From contig PUOI01000327.1 in assembly GCA_003552765.1 (NCBI GenBank), forward strand, positions 1 through 8,827: 8,827 nt of DNA, written 5' to 3'. The translations under genes were made by a program, and so were the position numbers. Origin of the DNA: Candidatus Hydrogenedentota bacterium. GTDB taxonomy: Bacteria; Hydrogenedentota; Hydrogenedentia; Hydrogenedentales; SLHB01. Positions 1 to 7,856 of the stretch are shown piece after piece. Within the stretch, counting starts at the first letter, position 1, and each line of letters starts with the position of its first letter. The notes beneath the pieces are model-generated. The model worked only from the letters and a program-made list of their open reading frames with translations. It did not search any database and was not told the origin of the DNA.

Positions 1-1342
1 ACTTCGTCTTCGGGACGAAGCTGTCAATCAGCGATGGCGTCAGTTCGCCGCTTCGGAAACTGTCGCTGCGCACGATGCGTGCGCAAAGCCGCGCCGTATT
101 CTTCATCCCCTCGGTCGTGAACTCATCCAGGGCGCCGCTCAACCGGCTAATGGCCTCGTGGCGATCGCGTCCATGGGCGATCACCTTGGCCAATAGACTG
201 TCATAATAGCGCGGTACGGTATAACCGGGGAAGATGTGCGTATCCACGCGAATCCCGGGACCGCTTGGCAGATGACACCGGCCGACCTCCCCCGCGCAGG
301 GCATGAAGTTGTTTTCAGGGTCCTCCGCATACACGCGGGCCTCGATGGCGTGGCCGTTGGGCCGGACATGACTGTACCCGAGCGGCTCGCCCGCCGCGAT
401 GCGCAGCTGTTCCTTGACAAGGTCCAGTCCCGTTACTTCCTCCGTGACGGGGTGCTCGACTTGAATGCGGGCATTGAACTCGATGAAGTAGAATTGACCC
501 TCGGGCCCCAACAGGAATTCCACCGTGCCCGCGTTCGTGTAGTTGATAGCCCGCGCGGCGCGAACGGCCGCCTTTGAAAGCTTGGATCGTAGCGAGCTAG
601 ACAGCACGGCGCACGGCGTCTCCTCGATGAGCTTTTGATGACGGCGCTGAATGGTGCATTCCCGTTCACCCAGCGAAATGACGTGGCCATGCTCATCGGC
701 GAGAATTTGCACTTCCACGTGGCGGGCGTTTTCGAGAAACTTCTCGATATACACGCCGCTGTCGCCAAACGCGGCCTGCGCCTCGACCGTGGCCATGGCG
801 ACCGCGTTAGCCAGCGTCACGTCGTTATGAGCGATGCGCATGCCTTTGCCGCCCCCTCCCGCGGAGGCCTTTACAAGGACGGGAAACCCAATCTCGTGGG
901 CAATGCGCAGGGCCTCTTCCGGGTCTTGGACAAGCCCCTCGCTCCCAGGCACGGTGGGCACGCCCGCTTCCTTGACCCGCTCGCGGCACAAGGATTTGTC
1001 GCCACTCACCGTGATGGCCTCGGGAGAAGGCCCGATGAAGGCGATGTTGCATTCCCGGCAAATGGTGGCGAACTTGGGGCTTTCCGACAAGAAACCATAG
1101 CCAGGGTGAATGGCTTGGGCGTCACAGATTTCGGCGGCCGCTATCAGGCTCGGAATGTGGAGGTAGCTCTCCGTGGCGCTGGCGGGGCCGATGCATATGC
1201 TTTCATCCGCCAGCGATGTGTGGAGCGAATGCTGGTCGGCGTCGGAATGAACCGCGATGGAAGCGATACCCGCTTCCCGGCACGCGCGAATGATGCGCAC
1301 CGCGATTTCCCCACGGTTGGCGATAAGTATGCGGCGAAACAT
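1..1342 (-). CDS. accC: Biotin carboxylase subunit of acetyl-CoA carboxylase, 3' end cut by window edge
   Basis: Biotin carboxylase uses ATP and bicarbonate to carboxylate the biotin on the carrier protein, the first half-reaction of malonyl-CoA synthesis for fatty acids; it is cytosolic. My translation of the minus strand gives 447 open codons with no stop, against 449 residues in E. coli AccC, so only a short tail is missing. The N-terminal domain opens with MFRRILIANRGEIAVRI. The ATP-grasp region has K116, K158, the glycine-rich loop GGGGKGM (162-168), YIEKF with E200 and K201, H208, and QRRHQK with H235 and K237. Catalytic and metal residues E275, E288, N290, R292, Q294, V295, E296 and R336 are all present. 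The stretch around 288-292 reads EFNAR rather than the common EMNTR, which leaves the catalytic residues intact. The start is ATG at 1342: an ATG six bases upstream is followed at once by TAG, and GGGAG sits six bases before 1342. It lies 14 bases after accB. Confidence 0.97.
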   Translation of the reverse strand, partial: MFRRILIANRGEIAVRIIRACREAGIASIAVHSDADQHSLHTSLADESICIGPASATESYLHIPSLIAAAEICDAQAIHPGYGFLSESPKFATICRECNIAFIGPSPEAITVSGDKSLCRERVKEAGVPTVPGSEGLVQDPEEALRIAHEIGFPVLVKASAGGGGKGMRIAHNDVTLANAVAMATVEAQAAFGDSGVYIEKFLENARHVEVQILADEHGHVISLGERECTIQRRHQKLIEETPCAVLSSSLRSKLSKAAVRAARAINYTNAGTVEFLLGPEGQFYFIEFNARIQVEHPVTEEVTGLDLVKEQLRIAAGEPLGYSHVRPNGHAIEARVYAEDPENNFMPCAGEVGRCHLPSGPGIRVDTHIFPGYTVPRYYDSLLAKVIAHGRDRHEAISRLSGALDEFTTEGMKNTARLCARIVRSDSFRSGELTPSLIDSFVPKTK

Positions 1343-1348
1343 CTACAT

Positions 1349-1353
1349 CTCCC
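1349..1353 (-). promoter_or_regulatory. Ribosome binding site of accC
   Basis: On the minus strand this is GGGAG, six bases before the ATG at 1342. It lies in the 14-base gap after the accB stop and supports 1342 as the start. The other ATG, at 1348, is followed immediately by TAG and cannot serve. Confidence 0.75.
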
Positions 1354-1356
1354 GGC

Positions 1357-1842
1357 TTATTCTAGAGGCCGGACGGCGAACATGGGCTGGCCGTATTCCA
1401 CGGGCTCCCCACTCTCGACCAGCACCTTTTCAATGACGCACCCAAACTTGGCGGTCACTTCGTTCATCAGTTTCATGGCCTCGACAATGCACACCGTTTC
1501 GCTTTCGCTCACGGTATCCCCCGGCTTGACGTACGGCGGTTCGCCCGGGGCGGGCGATGCATAAAACACGCCCACCATGGGCGAGTCAATGGTCGTTAGC
1601 CCCTCGCTGGCATCTTCCGGCGCCGCGGTTTCAGGCGCGGCTTCTCCACTCGCCGGTTGCGCATGGTGCGGTTGCACCGCGGCGGGATGTCCCGCACTTG
1701 GCGCGGGAGCGGGGGAAGTATTAACGGACGCCGGTTGCCCCTTCTTGAGGCAAACCCGGCGGCCGGACTCCTCGATCTCGATTTCCCAAAGGCTCGAGTT
1801 CTCGAAGACCCGGATTAACTCTTGCAGCCTTTCGATATCCAT
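1357..1842 (-). CDS. accB: Biotin carboxyl carrier protein of acetyl-CoA carboxylase
   Basis: This small cytosolic protein carries biotin between the biotin carboxylase (accC, next gene) and the carboxyltransferase. It is 161 residues, close to the usual 150-170. Residues 1-36 form the conserved N-terminal segment (MDIERLQELIRVFENSSLWEI onward, spanning the helix and short strand). Residues 37-81 are a linker rich in Ala, Pro, Ser and His, as expected for a flexible tether. Residues 82-161 are the biotinyl domain: SPMVGVFY leads into the acyl-carrier 'thumb' (about 95-104), and EAMKLMNE (121-128) holds the biotinylated Lys124. I chose ATG 1842 over an upstream in-frame ATG at 1920 because the family similarity starts there, GGAGAG lies six bases upstream, and the longer form would run back into efp. 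The biotin ligase that would modify Lys124 is not in the window. Confidence 0.97.
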   Translation of the reverse strand: MDIERLQELIRVFENSSLWEIEIEESGRRVCLKKGQPASVNTSPAPAPSAGHPAAVQPHHAQPASGEAAPETAAPEDASEGLTTIDSPMVGVFYASPAPGEPPYVKPGDTVSESETVCIVEAMKLMNEVTAKFGCVIEKVLVESGEPVEYGQPMFAVRPLE

Positions 1843-1894
1843 GGACCACTCTCCAGATATTCCACTGTATTCGGCGTCCGGCGGCATCGGGCGG
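1843..1894 (-). other. Short gap between efp and accB, with the accB ribosome binding site
   Basis: This 52-base gap is one of only three in the window. It holds the accB ribosome binding site GGAGAG (minus strand, 1849-1854), six bases before the ATG. I see no convincing -35/-10 pair and no hairpin followed by a T run, so accB is most simply read as continuing the upstream transcript. A weak internal promoter cannot be excluded by eye. Confidence 0.6.
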
Positions 1895-2455
1895 TTAAGT
1901 AACCCGCTCGATGTACTCACCGGTGCGCGTGTCGACCTTGATCACATCCCCCTCGTTCAAGAACAGCGGCACCTGAATGGTGGCCCCCGTTTCCACGGTG
2001 GCCGATTTGGTGCCGCCCGTTGAACGATCGCCCTGTACGCCGGGCGCGCACTCCGTGACTTGCAGGTCCACTTGCACAGGCACATTCACCATGAGGACCT
2101 TGCCTTGATAAAAGACAAGGCCCACGGGGCAGTTTTCCTTGAGATAGATGGATTTATCTCCGACCACGCCGCCGCCGACAGCGGTCTGCTCGTAGGTGTC
2201 GCGATGCATGAAATGATAGACATCGCCATCGCTGTAAATAAACTGATAGGGTTCTTCTTCCAGGCGGGCCTCTTCCATGCGCTCGCCGGCCCGGAAATTC
2301 TTTTCCAAGACCCGGCCCGTCAGCGCGTTACGCAGCTTGGTGCGAACGAAAGCTCCCCCTTTGCCCGGTTTCACGTGCTGAAACTCGACGATCTCCATGA
2401 GTTCGCCGTTCTGCACAATAATCTTGCCGTTCTTGAAATCGGCTGTTGAAATCAT
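1895..2455 (-). CDS. efp: Elongation factor P
   Basis: EF-P binds ribosomes stalled on proline-rich stretches, between the P and E sites, and promotes peptide bond formation. The protein is 186 residues, the normal length. Domain I (about 1-64) opens [10 protein letters not shown] and carries the loop HVKPGKGGAF (27-36), with Lys32 at the tip that reaches the peptidyl-transferase centre. Domain II is about 65-126. Domain III ends in the family signature QVPLFLNEGD..KVDTRTGEYIERV. A lysine at the tip fits the EpmA-type (beta-lysylated), 5-aminopentanol-type or unmodified EF-Ps, not the EarP (arginine) type. No modification enzyme is in the window. The start is ATG 2455, whose ATGA overlaps the peptidase stop by four bases. 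The in-frame extension back to 2503 gives [12 protein letters not shown], which is not EF-P-like. AAGGAG (2473-2478) is 17 bases upstream, too far to be ideal, so initiation may depend on coupling. Confidence 0.97.
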   Translation of the reverse strand: MISTADFKNGKIIVQNGELMEIVEFQHVKPGKGGAFVRTKLRNALTGRVLEKNFRAGERMEEARLEEEPYQFIYSDGDVYHFMHRDTYEQTAVGGGVVGDKSIYLKENCPVGLVFYQGKVLMVNVPVQVDLQVTECAPGVQGDRSTGGTKSATVETGATIQVPLFLNEGDVIKVDTRTGEYIERVT

Positions 2456-3525
2456 GGTGAGAGTACTCTTAACTCCTTTTGTGTGCGTGTGAGCACATTG
2501 CATCCCTCTTGGGTTACGACAATGAGGTCTTCGATGCGGACCCCACCTTGGCCGGGGACATAGATGCCCGGCTCGATGGTAATAACCATGCCGGCTTCTA
2601 GGACGGCGGTGGTCTCGGGATTGAGCCTTGGCGCTTCGTGGATTTCGATGCCAACCCCGTGTCCAAGGCCATGACCAAAATGACGGCCATGCCCCCCCTC
2701 TGAAATGATGTCACGGGCGGCGGCATCCACATCCCGGCAAGAAACGCCTGGCCGCACGGCTTCGATCGCTTGCCGCTGAGCGGCCAGGGTGAGTTCGTAG
2801 ATCTGTTGGAACCACTCGCCGGGAATCCTACCGAAAGCATACGTTCGAGTCAAGTCGGAGCAATACCCTTCCCGCCGGCAGCCGAAGTCCAACAGTACGA
2901 CATCCCCGTCTTGCAACGCCCGATCGCCGGGTTGTCCGTGGGGCAGGGAACTCCGCGCTCCGAACAGCGCAATCGTGTCGAAAGAAGGACCGGAGGCCCC
3001 GCGCATCTTGAATTCATACTCGATACGGGCCGCAAGTTCCCTCTCGGTGATACCCGGCCGCAATTCGGGAAGCAGGTCCTCCAGAACCCCTTCCGCCAAT
3101 TCGGAAGCGGCGCGCACCTTCGCAATCTCGGCCTCATCCTTGCGGCTCCGCAACGCGGATACCGTCTCCGAGGCCTCTTTGAATACCTTCCCGGCGGTAG
3201 CCTGCAACGTGTTCAACTCGTCCACCGTCACGTAGTGGGGCTCGAAGCCCACGGCGGTAAGGCTTCGTTCCAGGACCGCCTCGGCCAAGCGCACGCCGAG
3301 TTTGCCTTTCACTTCCCTGATGGTGTACCCATGGACCTGCTCCTGGGCCTGTTCCGTGTATCGAAAATCGCAGAGGAAGAGAGCTTCCTCAGGCGTAATG
3401 AGAATGGCCGACGTGGTGCCGTTAAAACCGGCCAGATACTGGTTCGTGGCCGGGGCAAGACTGATAAAGGCGCCGTAGCCTTCGTTGGCGAGGTTTTCCC
3501 GCAGGGCGTTGATGCGATTTGTCAT
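2452..3525 (-). CDS. M24-family Xaa-Pro aminopeptidase / prolidase-like metallopeptidase
   Basis: Cytosolic peptidase of the 'pita-bread' fold that cuts N-terminal residues next to proline (aminopeptidase P) or Xaa-Pro dipeptides (prolidase). It is 357 residues. Residues 1-125 are the creatinase-like N-terminal domain ([21 protein letters not shown]). Residues 132-350 are the catalytic domain. The five predicted metal ligands are all visible: D213 (LLDFG), D224 (YCSDLTRT), H289 (in HGLGHGVG), E318 (TIEPGIY) and E332 (GGVRIED); accessory histidines H285 and H296 are also kept. The length matches the short bacterial PepQ/YpdF-like enzymes rather than the roughly 440-residue E. coli PepP, so the exact specificity is open and I give no symbol. 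The start is ATG 3525, which overlaps the aroQ stop (ATGA) and follows GGGGAG at 3530-3535. An ATG at 3537 is less likely. The frame is open back to 3762, but that part lies inside aroQ and resembles no protein. It ends in an ATGA overlap with efp. Confidence 0.95.
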   Translation of the reverse strand: MTNRINALRENLANEGYGAFISLAPATNQYLAGFNGTTSAILITPEEALFLCDFRYTEQAQEQVHGYTIREVKGKLGVRLAEAVLERSLTAVGFEPHYVTVDELNTLQATAGKVFKEASETVSALRSRKDEAEIAKVRAASELAEGVLEDLLPELRPGITERELAARIEYEFKMRGASGPSFDTIALFGARSSLPHGQPGDRALQDGDVVLLDFGCRREGYCSDLTRTYAFGRIPGEWFQQIYELTLAAQRQAIEAVRPGVSCRDVDAAARDIISEGGHGRHFGHGLGHGVGIEIHEAPRLNPETTAVLEAGMVITIEPGIYVPGQGGVRIEDLIVVTQEGCNVLTRTQKELRVLSP

Positions 3526-3956
3526 GAGACTCCCCATTGGCTTGCCACGCGCAACGCCAGCCGGTAACTCTCCGCGCCGAATCCGGCTATGGTTCCCTGA
3601 GCCACGGGGGCGATGTAGGAATGCTGGCGAAAGGGTTCGCGGGCGTGAACGTTGGATAGATGGACTTCGATGGCGGGTATGCCAACGCCGGCTATGGCGT
3701 CGCGTATCGCCACACTGGTATGGGTATAGGCGGCGGGGTTGATGATGATGGCCTCGGCCCACCCGCGCGCATCGTGGATGGCCGATACAAGATCGCCTTC
3801 ACTGTTGGACTGGTAACTTCGCAGGCTTACGCCGAGTTCGAGGGCGTCCTGTTCGAGCGCGTCGTTGATGCCTTCCAAAGTCGTGGCGCCGTAAACGCCG
3901 GGCTCCCGCTTGCCCAATAGATTCAAGTTGGGGCCGTGAATGACAAGAATGTTCAC
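3522..3956 (-). CDS. aroQ: Type II 3-dehydroquinate dehydratase
   Basis: Catalyses the third step of the shikimate pathway, 3-dehydroquinate to 3-dehydroshikimate, by the type II (anti-elimination, dodecameric, cytosolic) mechanism. It is 144 residues, typical for the family. The sequence begins [18 protein letters not shown] and shows the active-site set R17, Y22, N73 (INPAAYTH), E97, H99 (IEVHLSN) and R106. These sit at a constant offset of two from the M. tuberculosis enzyme numbering (19, 24, 75, 99, 101, 108). The start codon is GTG at 3956, not ATG, and forms a GTGA overlap with the stop of the upstream ligase-like gene. GGAGG lies ten bases upstream inside that gene (3967-3971). Its own stop overlaps the ATG of the peptidase by four bases. 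The gene therefore looks translationally coupled on both sides. Confidence 0.97.
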   Translation of the reverse strand: MNILVIHGPNLNLLGKREPGVYGATTLEGINDALEQDALELGVSLRSYQSNSEGDLVSAIHDARGWAEAIIINPAAYTHTSVAIRDAIAGVGIPAIEVHLSNVHAREPFRQHSYIAPVAQGTIAGFGAESYRLALRVASQWGVS

Positions 3957-6712
3957 GAGGGGATATCCTCCATACCCGCACCGGTCCGGTGTTCAGCAAG
4001 GTAATCGGCCCGTTCGCGGGCTTGCGCGGCCTGGGCTATTAGGGCGCGTCCCCGCTCCTCCGCGCCAGCCTCCACATAGGTGCGGCCGAAATCCTCCAGG
4101 GCGTTGGCGTGGAACCGCCAAATGTCTGGTGAAACAGGGAAAAGCTCGGTGGCCCTCCGGGATTGTTCGAGTCCTGCGTCGAAATACTGCATGGCTCGTG
4201 GGCCGGATTCGAGACCGCCCCGCTGAAACAGGGCTTGTGCGTAATAGCGGCGGTACATGGCCCGGCGGGGGCTGCGCTCCACGGCCCTCTCCGCCCATTG
4301 TTTCGACTGGAGGGTGGCGTTCCGCCGTTCCGCCTCTGTGTTGGCGAGGTTTCGGAGGTTCTGATAAAAGAAATGCAGCATAAGCGCCCGTTCCGGATCG
4401 TGACTGTAGATGGCGTCGGCCCTTTCAAGGCGGTTTATGTAACCCTGAATGGCCTGGCGGGTCATCTCACGGGCCTCGGCTGGATTGGTGACGCGAAAGC
4501 GTCCCTGTTCGATTTGTTCCCGAGTTGGCGTGTTCACGGCGCTGAAGGGGACGTATTGCATTTGTCCCCCTCTCACGATCGGAAGCTGAACGTCACCAAT
4601 GTGCTGGAGATGGCTTGGCTGTGGAATGAGCGCGGCGATTGTCTGCAATCCTATCCAGGATTCCGCATTTGGCTCGAAGGCGGTCTGGTTGGACTGCTCT
4701 GTCATGTAATTCACTGCCGAGAGAGCGCTTTGAATCTGCTGCTCGGCCGGCATGCGCGATTCCGCGCGCCACAAGTTGACGGAGGCCGCCGCGGCGCCGC
4801 CCGCTACGGCCAGTAACACGATAGCCAACGCGCCGTGAGCTGCTGGCGCGCTTATGCGCAACGGTTTAACCCGCCCGCCGAGGGCCAGGACGCTTCCGGC
4901 CAGCGCGAACGCGAACGTGGCGAGACCGGGATTATAGAAGTTGAAGTCCACGAACGCATGGAGAAGGAAGGCCAGCGCGCCCGCATAGACGCCGCCGAGA
5001 AGCCAGCGTTTGTCCCTGTCTTGAAGCGCCAACACGCGGCGGAAACCGGCTACGGCGAAATACCCCCAGAACCCCATGAAGAACAGAAAACCGAATATGC
5101 CCGTCTCGCATAGGACCTGAAGATAATCGTTATGGGCCATCTGCACGTCGCCCGCGCCCAGCTTTTGGTAATTGGGGTATGCCGCGCCGAAGTTGCCCAG
5201 CCCCACGCCGGTCCAAAGGTTATCCTTCGCCATGTCCCAGCCGGTGCGCCAATAGGTTATACGCAACGCCGCCGTGGCCGGGCTGGCCAACTCGGTCGCG
5301 GTGATGCCCAAGCCTTCGGGACCGGCGGCTCCCGGTCCTCCAGCGTCAGGGATGGCCTGCGCGTGGGCTGATTGCGCGCCCTGCCCCGCCAACGCTAGGC
5401 CCATCGCCGCGATGCACAGAACAAGCGCGGCCGCGCCCGCAGCGGGCCGTAGCCGGTCGAGCCAGCGGGTGTAGTGGGCTGCTGTCAGCAGCACGGCCAC
5501 GAGGCCAACGGCGGCGGCAAGCCCCAGCATGGCGCCGCGGGAGTACGTGAGCCATAAGGTGAGGAGCTGAAGCGCCACGGCTACCGGCAAGAGGTTGGTC
5601 ACGGCCGCGATGACGAAATGCCGGAAGCCGTGTTTGCGCACGATAACCAAGGGAAACAGGGCCAGCGCCACAGGTAACACCCACACTGCCAGCACGCGAA
5701 GCGGCACGCTTTGAACCCATGCCGAGCCATCAAAGTCGGTGCCTTGGATGAAGGCCACCAAGATGTAGATGGCGCTGAAGACAACCACCCAGACGCCCGC
5801 GGCCGCCGCCAAGGCGTGAAGCAGCCGCCGGTCCTGTTTACGGCGATCGCGCTCACTTTCGCTCCCCAATTCCCGGGCTAGCGCCGCGTGCTGGGAAGCG
5901 GTTTCCGCGTTCTCGCGCCATGCGCGCCAAGCCCGCCGCATCATCACAAACGCGCCAGTGGCGGCGGGAATCCCGAGTATCACAAATGCGCCAAGGGCGT
6001 TCGGAAATAGAAACGACCCGAAGGCGCGATTGACATTGAGCCGGTGAGCCAGTTCCCCGGTTAATTCGGTTGTGCCAAAATGCTGTTGCAGCAGTTGGGG
6101 GTTCTGTTCCACTTGCCACCGGACGTAAGGCAATACGTGTTGGAAATGAATCAGACTCCAGATGCTCTGAATGAACGCCACCCCGAGGAACGCACTCAGC
6201 ACGATCCCCACGGCCAGCCTGTTGCGCAGGGCGTGAACGGCCAACACGAAGACGAAGAAATGGCCCGTCCAGTAGAGGAGATTCCGGTAAGTGGCGTCGG
6301 TCTGAATCGTGGTGGAGAGCCCCAGCGCGGCCACCAGCAGAAAGCCGCCCAATAACAGCGTCGGCGCGGGGAATTGGAACGGCTCCCCCTGCAGCACCAC
6401 GCGATAGAACGCCCACGCCGCGAACATGAGGACGATCGCGGCAAAGAAGTAGAGATTGTAGAACGGGTACACCACACCGTCCACCCATGGCCGGACCAGC
6501 AGCAGCGCCGCAAGGCCCAAGGCGACGGGTTCCGCCGAGATGCGCCGCCACAGGGGCGCGTTGGCGGAATCCGCCTCTTTTGATGCACCCGCGAATGTGT
6601 TCTGACGGGAACGGTTCGCAACGGGCGCATCCGGCGCCGAAGGCGTAGCGCCATGGGAGTGCTTCTGCGAATGGTTGCTCTTAGCTCGTTTCTTTTGTTT
6701 CTTCTTGCCCAT
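3953..6712 (-). CDS. O-antigen ligase/polymerase-like integral membrane protein with C-terminal helical (TPR-like) domain
   Basis: A 919-residue protein that probably polymerises or transfers lipid-linked glycan on the outer face of the inner membrane. Residues 1-60 are a hydrophilic, lysine-rich cytoplasmic tail ([11 protein letters not shown]). About 13 hydrophobic segments follow between 62 and 645. Two features place it in the WaaL/Wzy/PglL superfamily: [11 protein letters not shown] (388-398), and the periplasmic stretch [17 protein letters not shown] (500-516) followed by [15 protein letters not shown] (527-541), where the family's key His527 sits. A charged loop at about 259-297 separates two halves of the membrane region. 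A Gly/Ala/Pro-rich loop (444-470) precedes the key motif. Residues 650-919 are soluble and mostly helical, with paired helices such as [20 protein letters not shown] that resemble TPR units. The start at ATG 6712 overlaps the WecA-like gene by 32 bases with only a weak ribosome binding site. The next methionine is at residue 96, past the first membrane segment. Whether it is a ligase, a polymerase or a protein O-glycosyltransferase cannot be decided from sequence. Confidence 0.85.
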   Translation of the reverse strand: MGKKKQKKRAKSNHSQKHSHGATPSAPDAPVANRSRQNTFAGASKEADSANAPLWRRISAEPVALGLAALLLVRPWVDGVVYPFYNLYFFAAIVLMFAAWAFYRVVLQGEPFQFPAPTLLLGGFLLVAALGLSTTIQTDATYRNLLYWTGHFFVFVLAVHALRNRLAVGIVLSAFLGVAFIQSIWSLIHFQHVLPYVRWQVEQNPQLLQQHFGTTELTGELAHRLNVNRAFGSFLFPNALGAFVILGIPAATGAFVMMRRAWRAWRENAETASQHAALARELGSESERDRRKQDRRLLHALAAAAGVWVVVFSAIYILVAFIQGTDFDGSAWVQSVPLRVLAVWVLPVALALFPLVIVRKHGFRHFVIAAVTNLLPVAVALQLLTLWLTYSRGAMLGLAAAVGLVAVLLTAAHYTRWLDRLRPAAGAAALVLCIAAMGLALAGQGAQSAHAQAIPDAGGPGAAGPEGLGITATELASPATAALRITYWRTGWDMAKDNLWTGVGLGNFGAAYPNYQKLGAGDVQMAHNDYLQVLCETGIFGFLFFMGFWGYFAVAGFRRVLALQDRDKRWLLGGVYAGALAFLLHAFVDFNFYNPGLATFAFALAGSVLALGGRVKPLRISAPAAHGALAIVLLAVAGGAAAASVNLWRAESRMPAEQQIQSALSAVNYMTEQSNQTAFEPNAESWIGLQTIAALIPQPSHLQHIGDVQLPIVRGGQMQYVPFSAVNTPTREQIEQGRFRVTNPAEAREMTRQAIQGYINRLERADAIYSHDPERALMLHFFYQNLRNLANTEAERRNATLQSKQWAERAVERSPRRAMYRRYYAQALFQRGGLESGPRAMQYFDAGLEQSRRATELFPVSPDIWRFHANALEDFGRTYVEAGAEERGRALIAQAAQARERADYLAEHRTGAGMEDIPS
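3967..3971 (-). promoter_or_regulatory. Ribosome binding site of aroQ, inside the upstream gene
   Basis: On the minus strand this is GGAGG, ten bases before the GTG at 3956. It is embedded in the last codons of the ligase-like gene. It supports the GTG start, which otherwise rests on protein similarity. Confidence 0.65.
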
Positions 6713-7808
6713 AAGAGATGGCCTGCCCTTTGGCGTTGGCGTTCATGAGGAGCACAATAAGAAGATAAATCCCAGCCACTTGAGCCAGGATGATGAGGGT
6801 TCCCGTAAGCGCCACTTGCGGCAGGAGCGCCGCGCCCAATCCGCAAATACCGGCCACCAAAAAAATGAACTCCACCGCCTGGCGCGGGGTCATGCCGAGT
6901 TCCACGAGCCGGTGCGAGAAGTGGCGCTTGTCGCCTTTCATGATGGATTCTCCATTGCGCCATCGTATGTACACAACTGTTACGATATCAAATAACGGCA
7001 CGCTCAAGGCAACCAGCGGCGCGGCAACCGCGATCCGCGATCCCGTGGCCGGGGTGTAGAACGTGGCGAGGATAGGCGCCGTCGCCAGGACATACCCGCA
7101 AAACATGGATCCCGCGTCGCCCATGAAAATGCGGGCGGGGGGGAGGTTGTGATAGAGGAACCCCCCGGCGGCTCCCGCGAAGACCATGAGCAGAACCGCG
7201 ATGAAGGTATGGCCTTGAGCCGCGGCGCACAAAAAGAAAGAGAACGCCGCGATGACGGAAACGCCGCCCGCCAACCCGTCCATGTTGTCGAGGAAATTCA
7301 TCGCGTTGACCATCGTCACGACCCATAAGACGGTGAGGACCGCGGTGACAATGGGGTAGGGGATGAACAAGTCGATGCGTATTCCGAACCCCACGAGGAC
7401 GCTCGCCGCGGCTATCTGGCCAATGAGTTTCAGGACCGGCGTAAGCTGAAGAATATCGTCGGCCAGGCCTAGCGCGAAGATGATGAGGCCGCCCAGAATG
7501 ATGCCTAGAAGCTTGGCGGTTACATCTCCCCCCAGGAAACCCACGATATGAGGTCCTATCCATTCAAAACCCCATTCGGTCAGGGGGACCACCTGCAAAA
7601 CGAGGAGATGCGCCCCGATGACGAGATAGAAGGCGAGGAAGATGGCTACGCCGCCCATCAAAGGGATGGGGGTGTGGTGCATCTTGCGTTCGCCGGGGGC
7701 GTCTAAAACATTCCACTGGATGGCGTACCGCCGCGCGAGCGCAGTCAATACCAGGGAAAGCCCGAGGGAAACGGTGAGAATATAACCGTAAACGAGATAC
7801 CAATTCAT
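6681..7808 (-). CDS. WecA/TagO-type undecaprenyl-phosphate sugar-1-phosphate transferase
   Basis: Inner-membrane enzyme of the MraY/WecA superfamily. It moves a sugar-1-phosphate, usually GlcNAc-1-P from UDP-GlcNAc, onto undecaprenyl phosphate and so starts a lipid-linked glycan. It is 375 residues with about ten to eleven hydrophobic segments. Visible family motifs are RKMHHTPIPLMGG (41-53), ADDILQL with Asp117-Asp118 for metal/lipid phosphate, NAMNFLDNMDGLAGG (168-182) with N171, D174 and D177, RIFMGDAGS (226-234) with catalytic-site D231, and DKRHFSHRL (293-301), which corresponds to the cytoplasmic histidine motif (HIHH in E. coli WecA) but has Ser in place of the middle His. It lacks MraY-specific features, so a role in surface polysaccharide rather than peptidoglycan is more likely. 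The substrate sugar is unknown, hence no symbol. The start at ATG 7808 has no good ribosome binding site; the best GGAG is 16-17 bases away. The gene overlaps the next one by 32 bases. Confidence 0.92.
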   Translation of the reverse strand: MNWYLVYGYILTVSLGLSLVLTALARRYAIQWNVLDAPGERKMHHTPIPLMGGVAIFLAFYLVIGAHLLVLQVVPLTEWGFEWIGPHIVGFLGGDVTAKLLGIILGGLIIFALGLADDILQLTPVLKLIGQIAAASVLVGFGIRIDLFIPYPIVTAVLTVLWVVTMVNAMNFLDNMDGLAGGVSVIAAFSFFLCAAAQGHTFIAVLLMVFAGAAGGFLYHNLPPARIFMGDAGSMFCGYVLATAPILATFYTPATGSRIAVAAPLVALSVPLFDIVTVVYIRWRNGESIMKGDKRHFSHRLVELGMTPRQAVEFIFLVAGICGLGAALLPQVALTGTLIILAQVAGIYLLIVLLMNANAKGQAISYGQEETKETS

Positions 7809-7856
7809 TAAGTGGATGAATGCTCCAAGAATCCGTGGGGCGGCGCCATTCCCACA
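7809..7856 (-). other. Short gap between the glycosyltransferase and WecA-like genes
   Basis: This 48-base gap is the longer of two spacers in the upstream half's junctions, the other being an overlap. It contains a GTGGG/CCCAC inverted repeat (7835-7839 and 7851-7855) enclosing a GGCGCC palindrome just after the glycosyltransferase stop. There is no T run, so I do not call a terminator. No clear promoter is visible. Confidence 0.5.

Noticed and set aside
635..1564. Plus-strand open frame of 309 codons opposite accC and accB
   Set aside because: It lies antisense to two clearly conserved genes, resembles no known protein and is an expected by-product of GC-rich codon use. I treat it as a shadow frame.
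1843..1920. Possible N-terminal extension of accB to ATG 1920
   Set aside because: It would overlap efp by 26 bases and adds sequence not seen in carrier proteins; ATG 1842 has GGAGAG at ideal spacing.
2770..3567. Plus-strand open frame of 265 codons opposite the peptidase gene
   Set aside because: The minus-strand peptidase has all five metal ligands in this stretch. The antisense frame has no recognisable motif or ribosome binding site.
3526..3762. Possible 79-residue N-terminal extension of the peptidase
   Set aside because: It lies inside aroQ in another frame, is rich in Arg/His with no similarity to the creatinase-like domain, and a good ribosome binding site with an ATGA overlap supports 3525.
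6196..6963. Minus-strand open frame of 255 codons spanning the WecA-like/ligase-like junction in another frame
   Set aside because: The translation is arginine- and serine-rich with no domain pattern and is fully covered by two well supported membrane proteins.
7835..7855. Inverted repeat GTGGG/CCCAC near the glycosyltransferase stop as a possible terminator
   Set aside because: The stem is only five base pairs with an 11-base loop and no following T run, so intrinsic termination is not supported.
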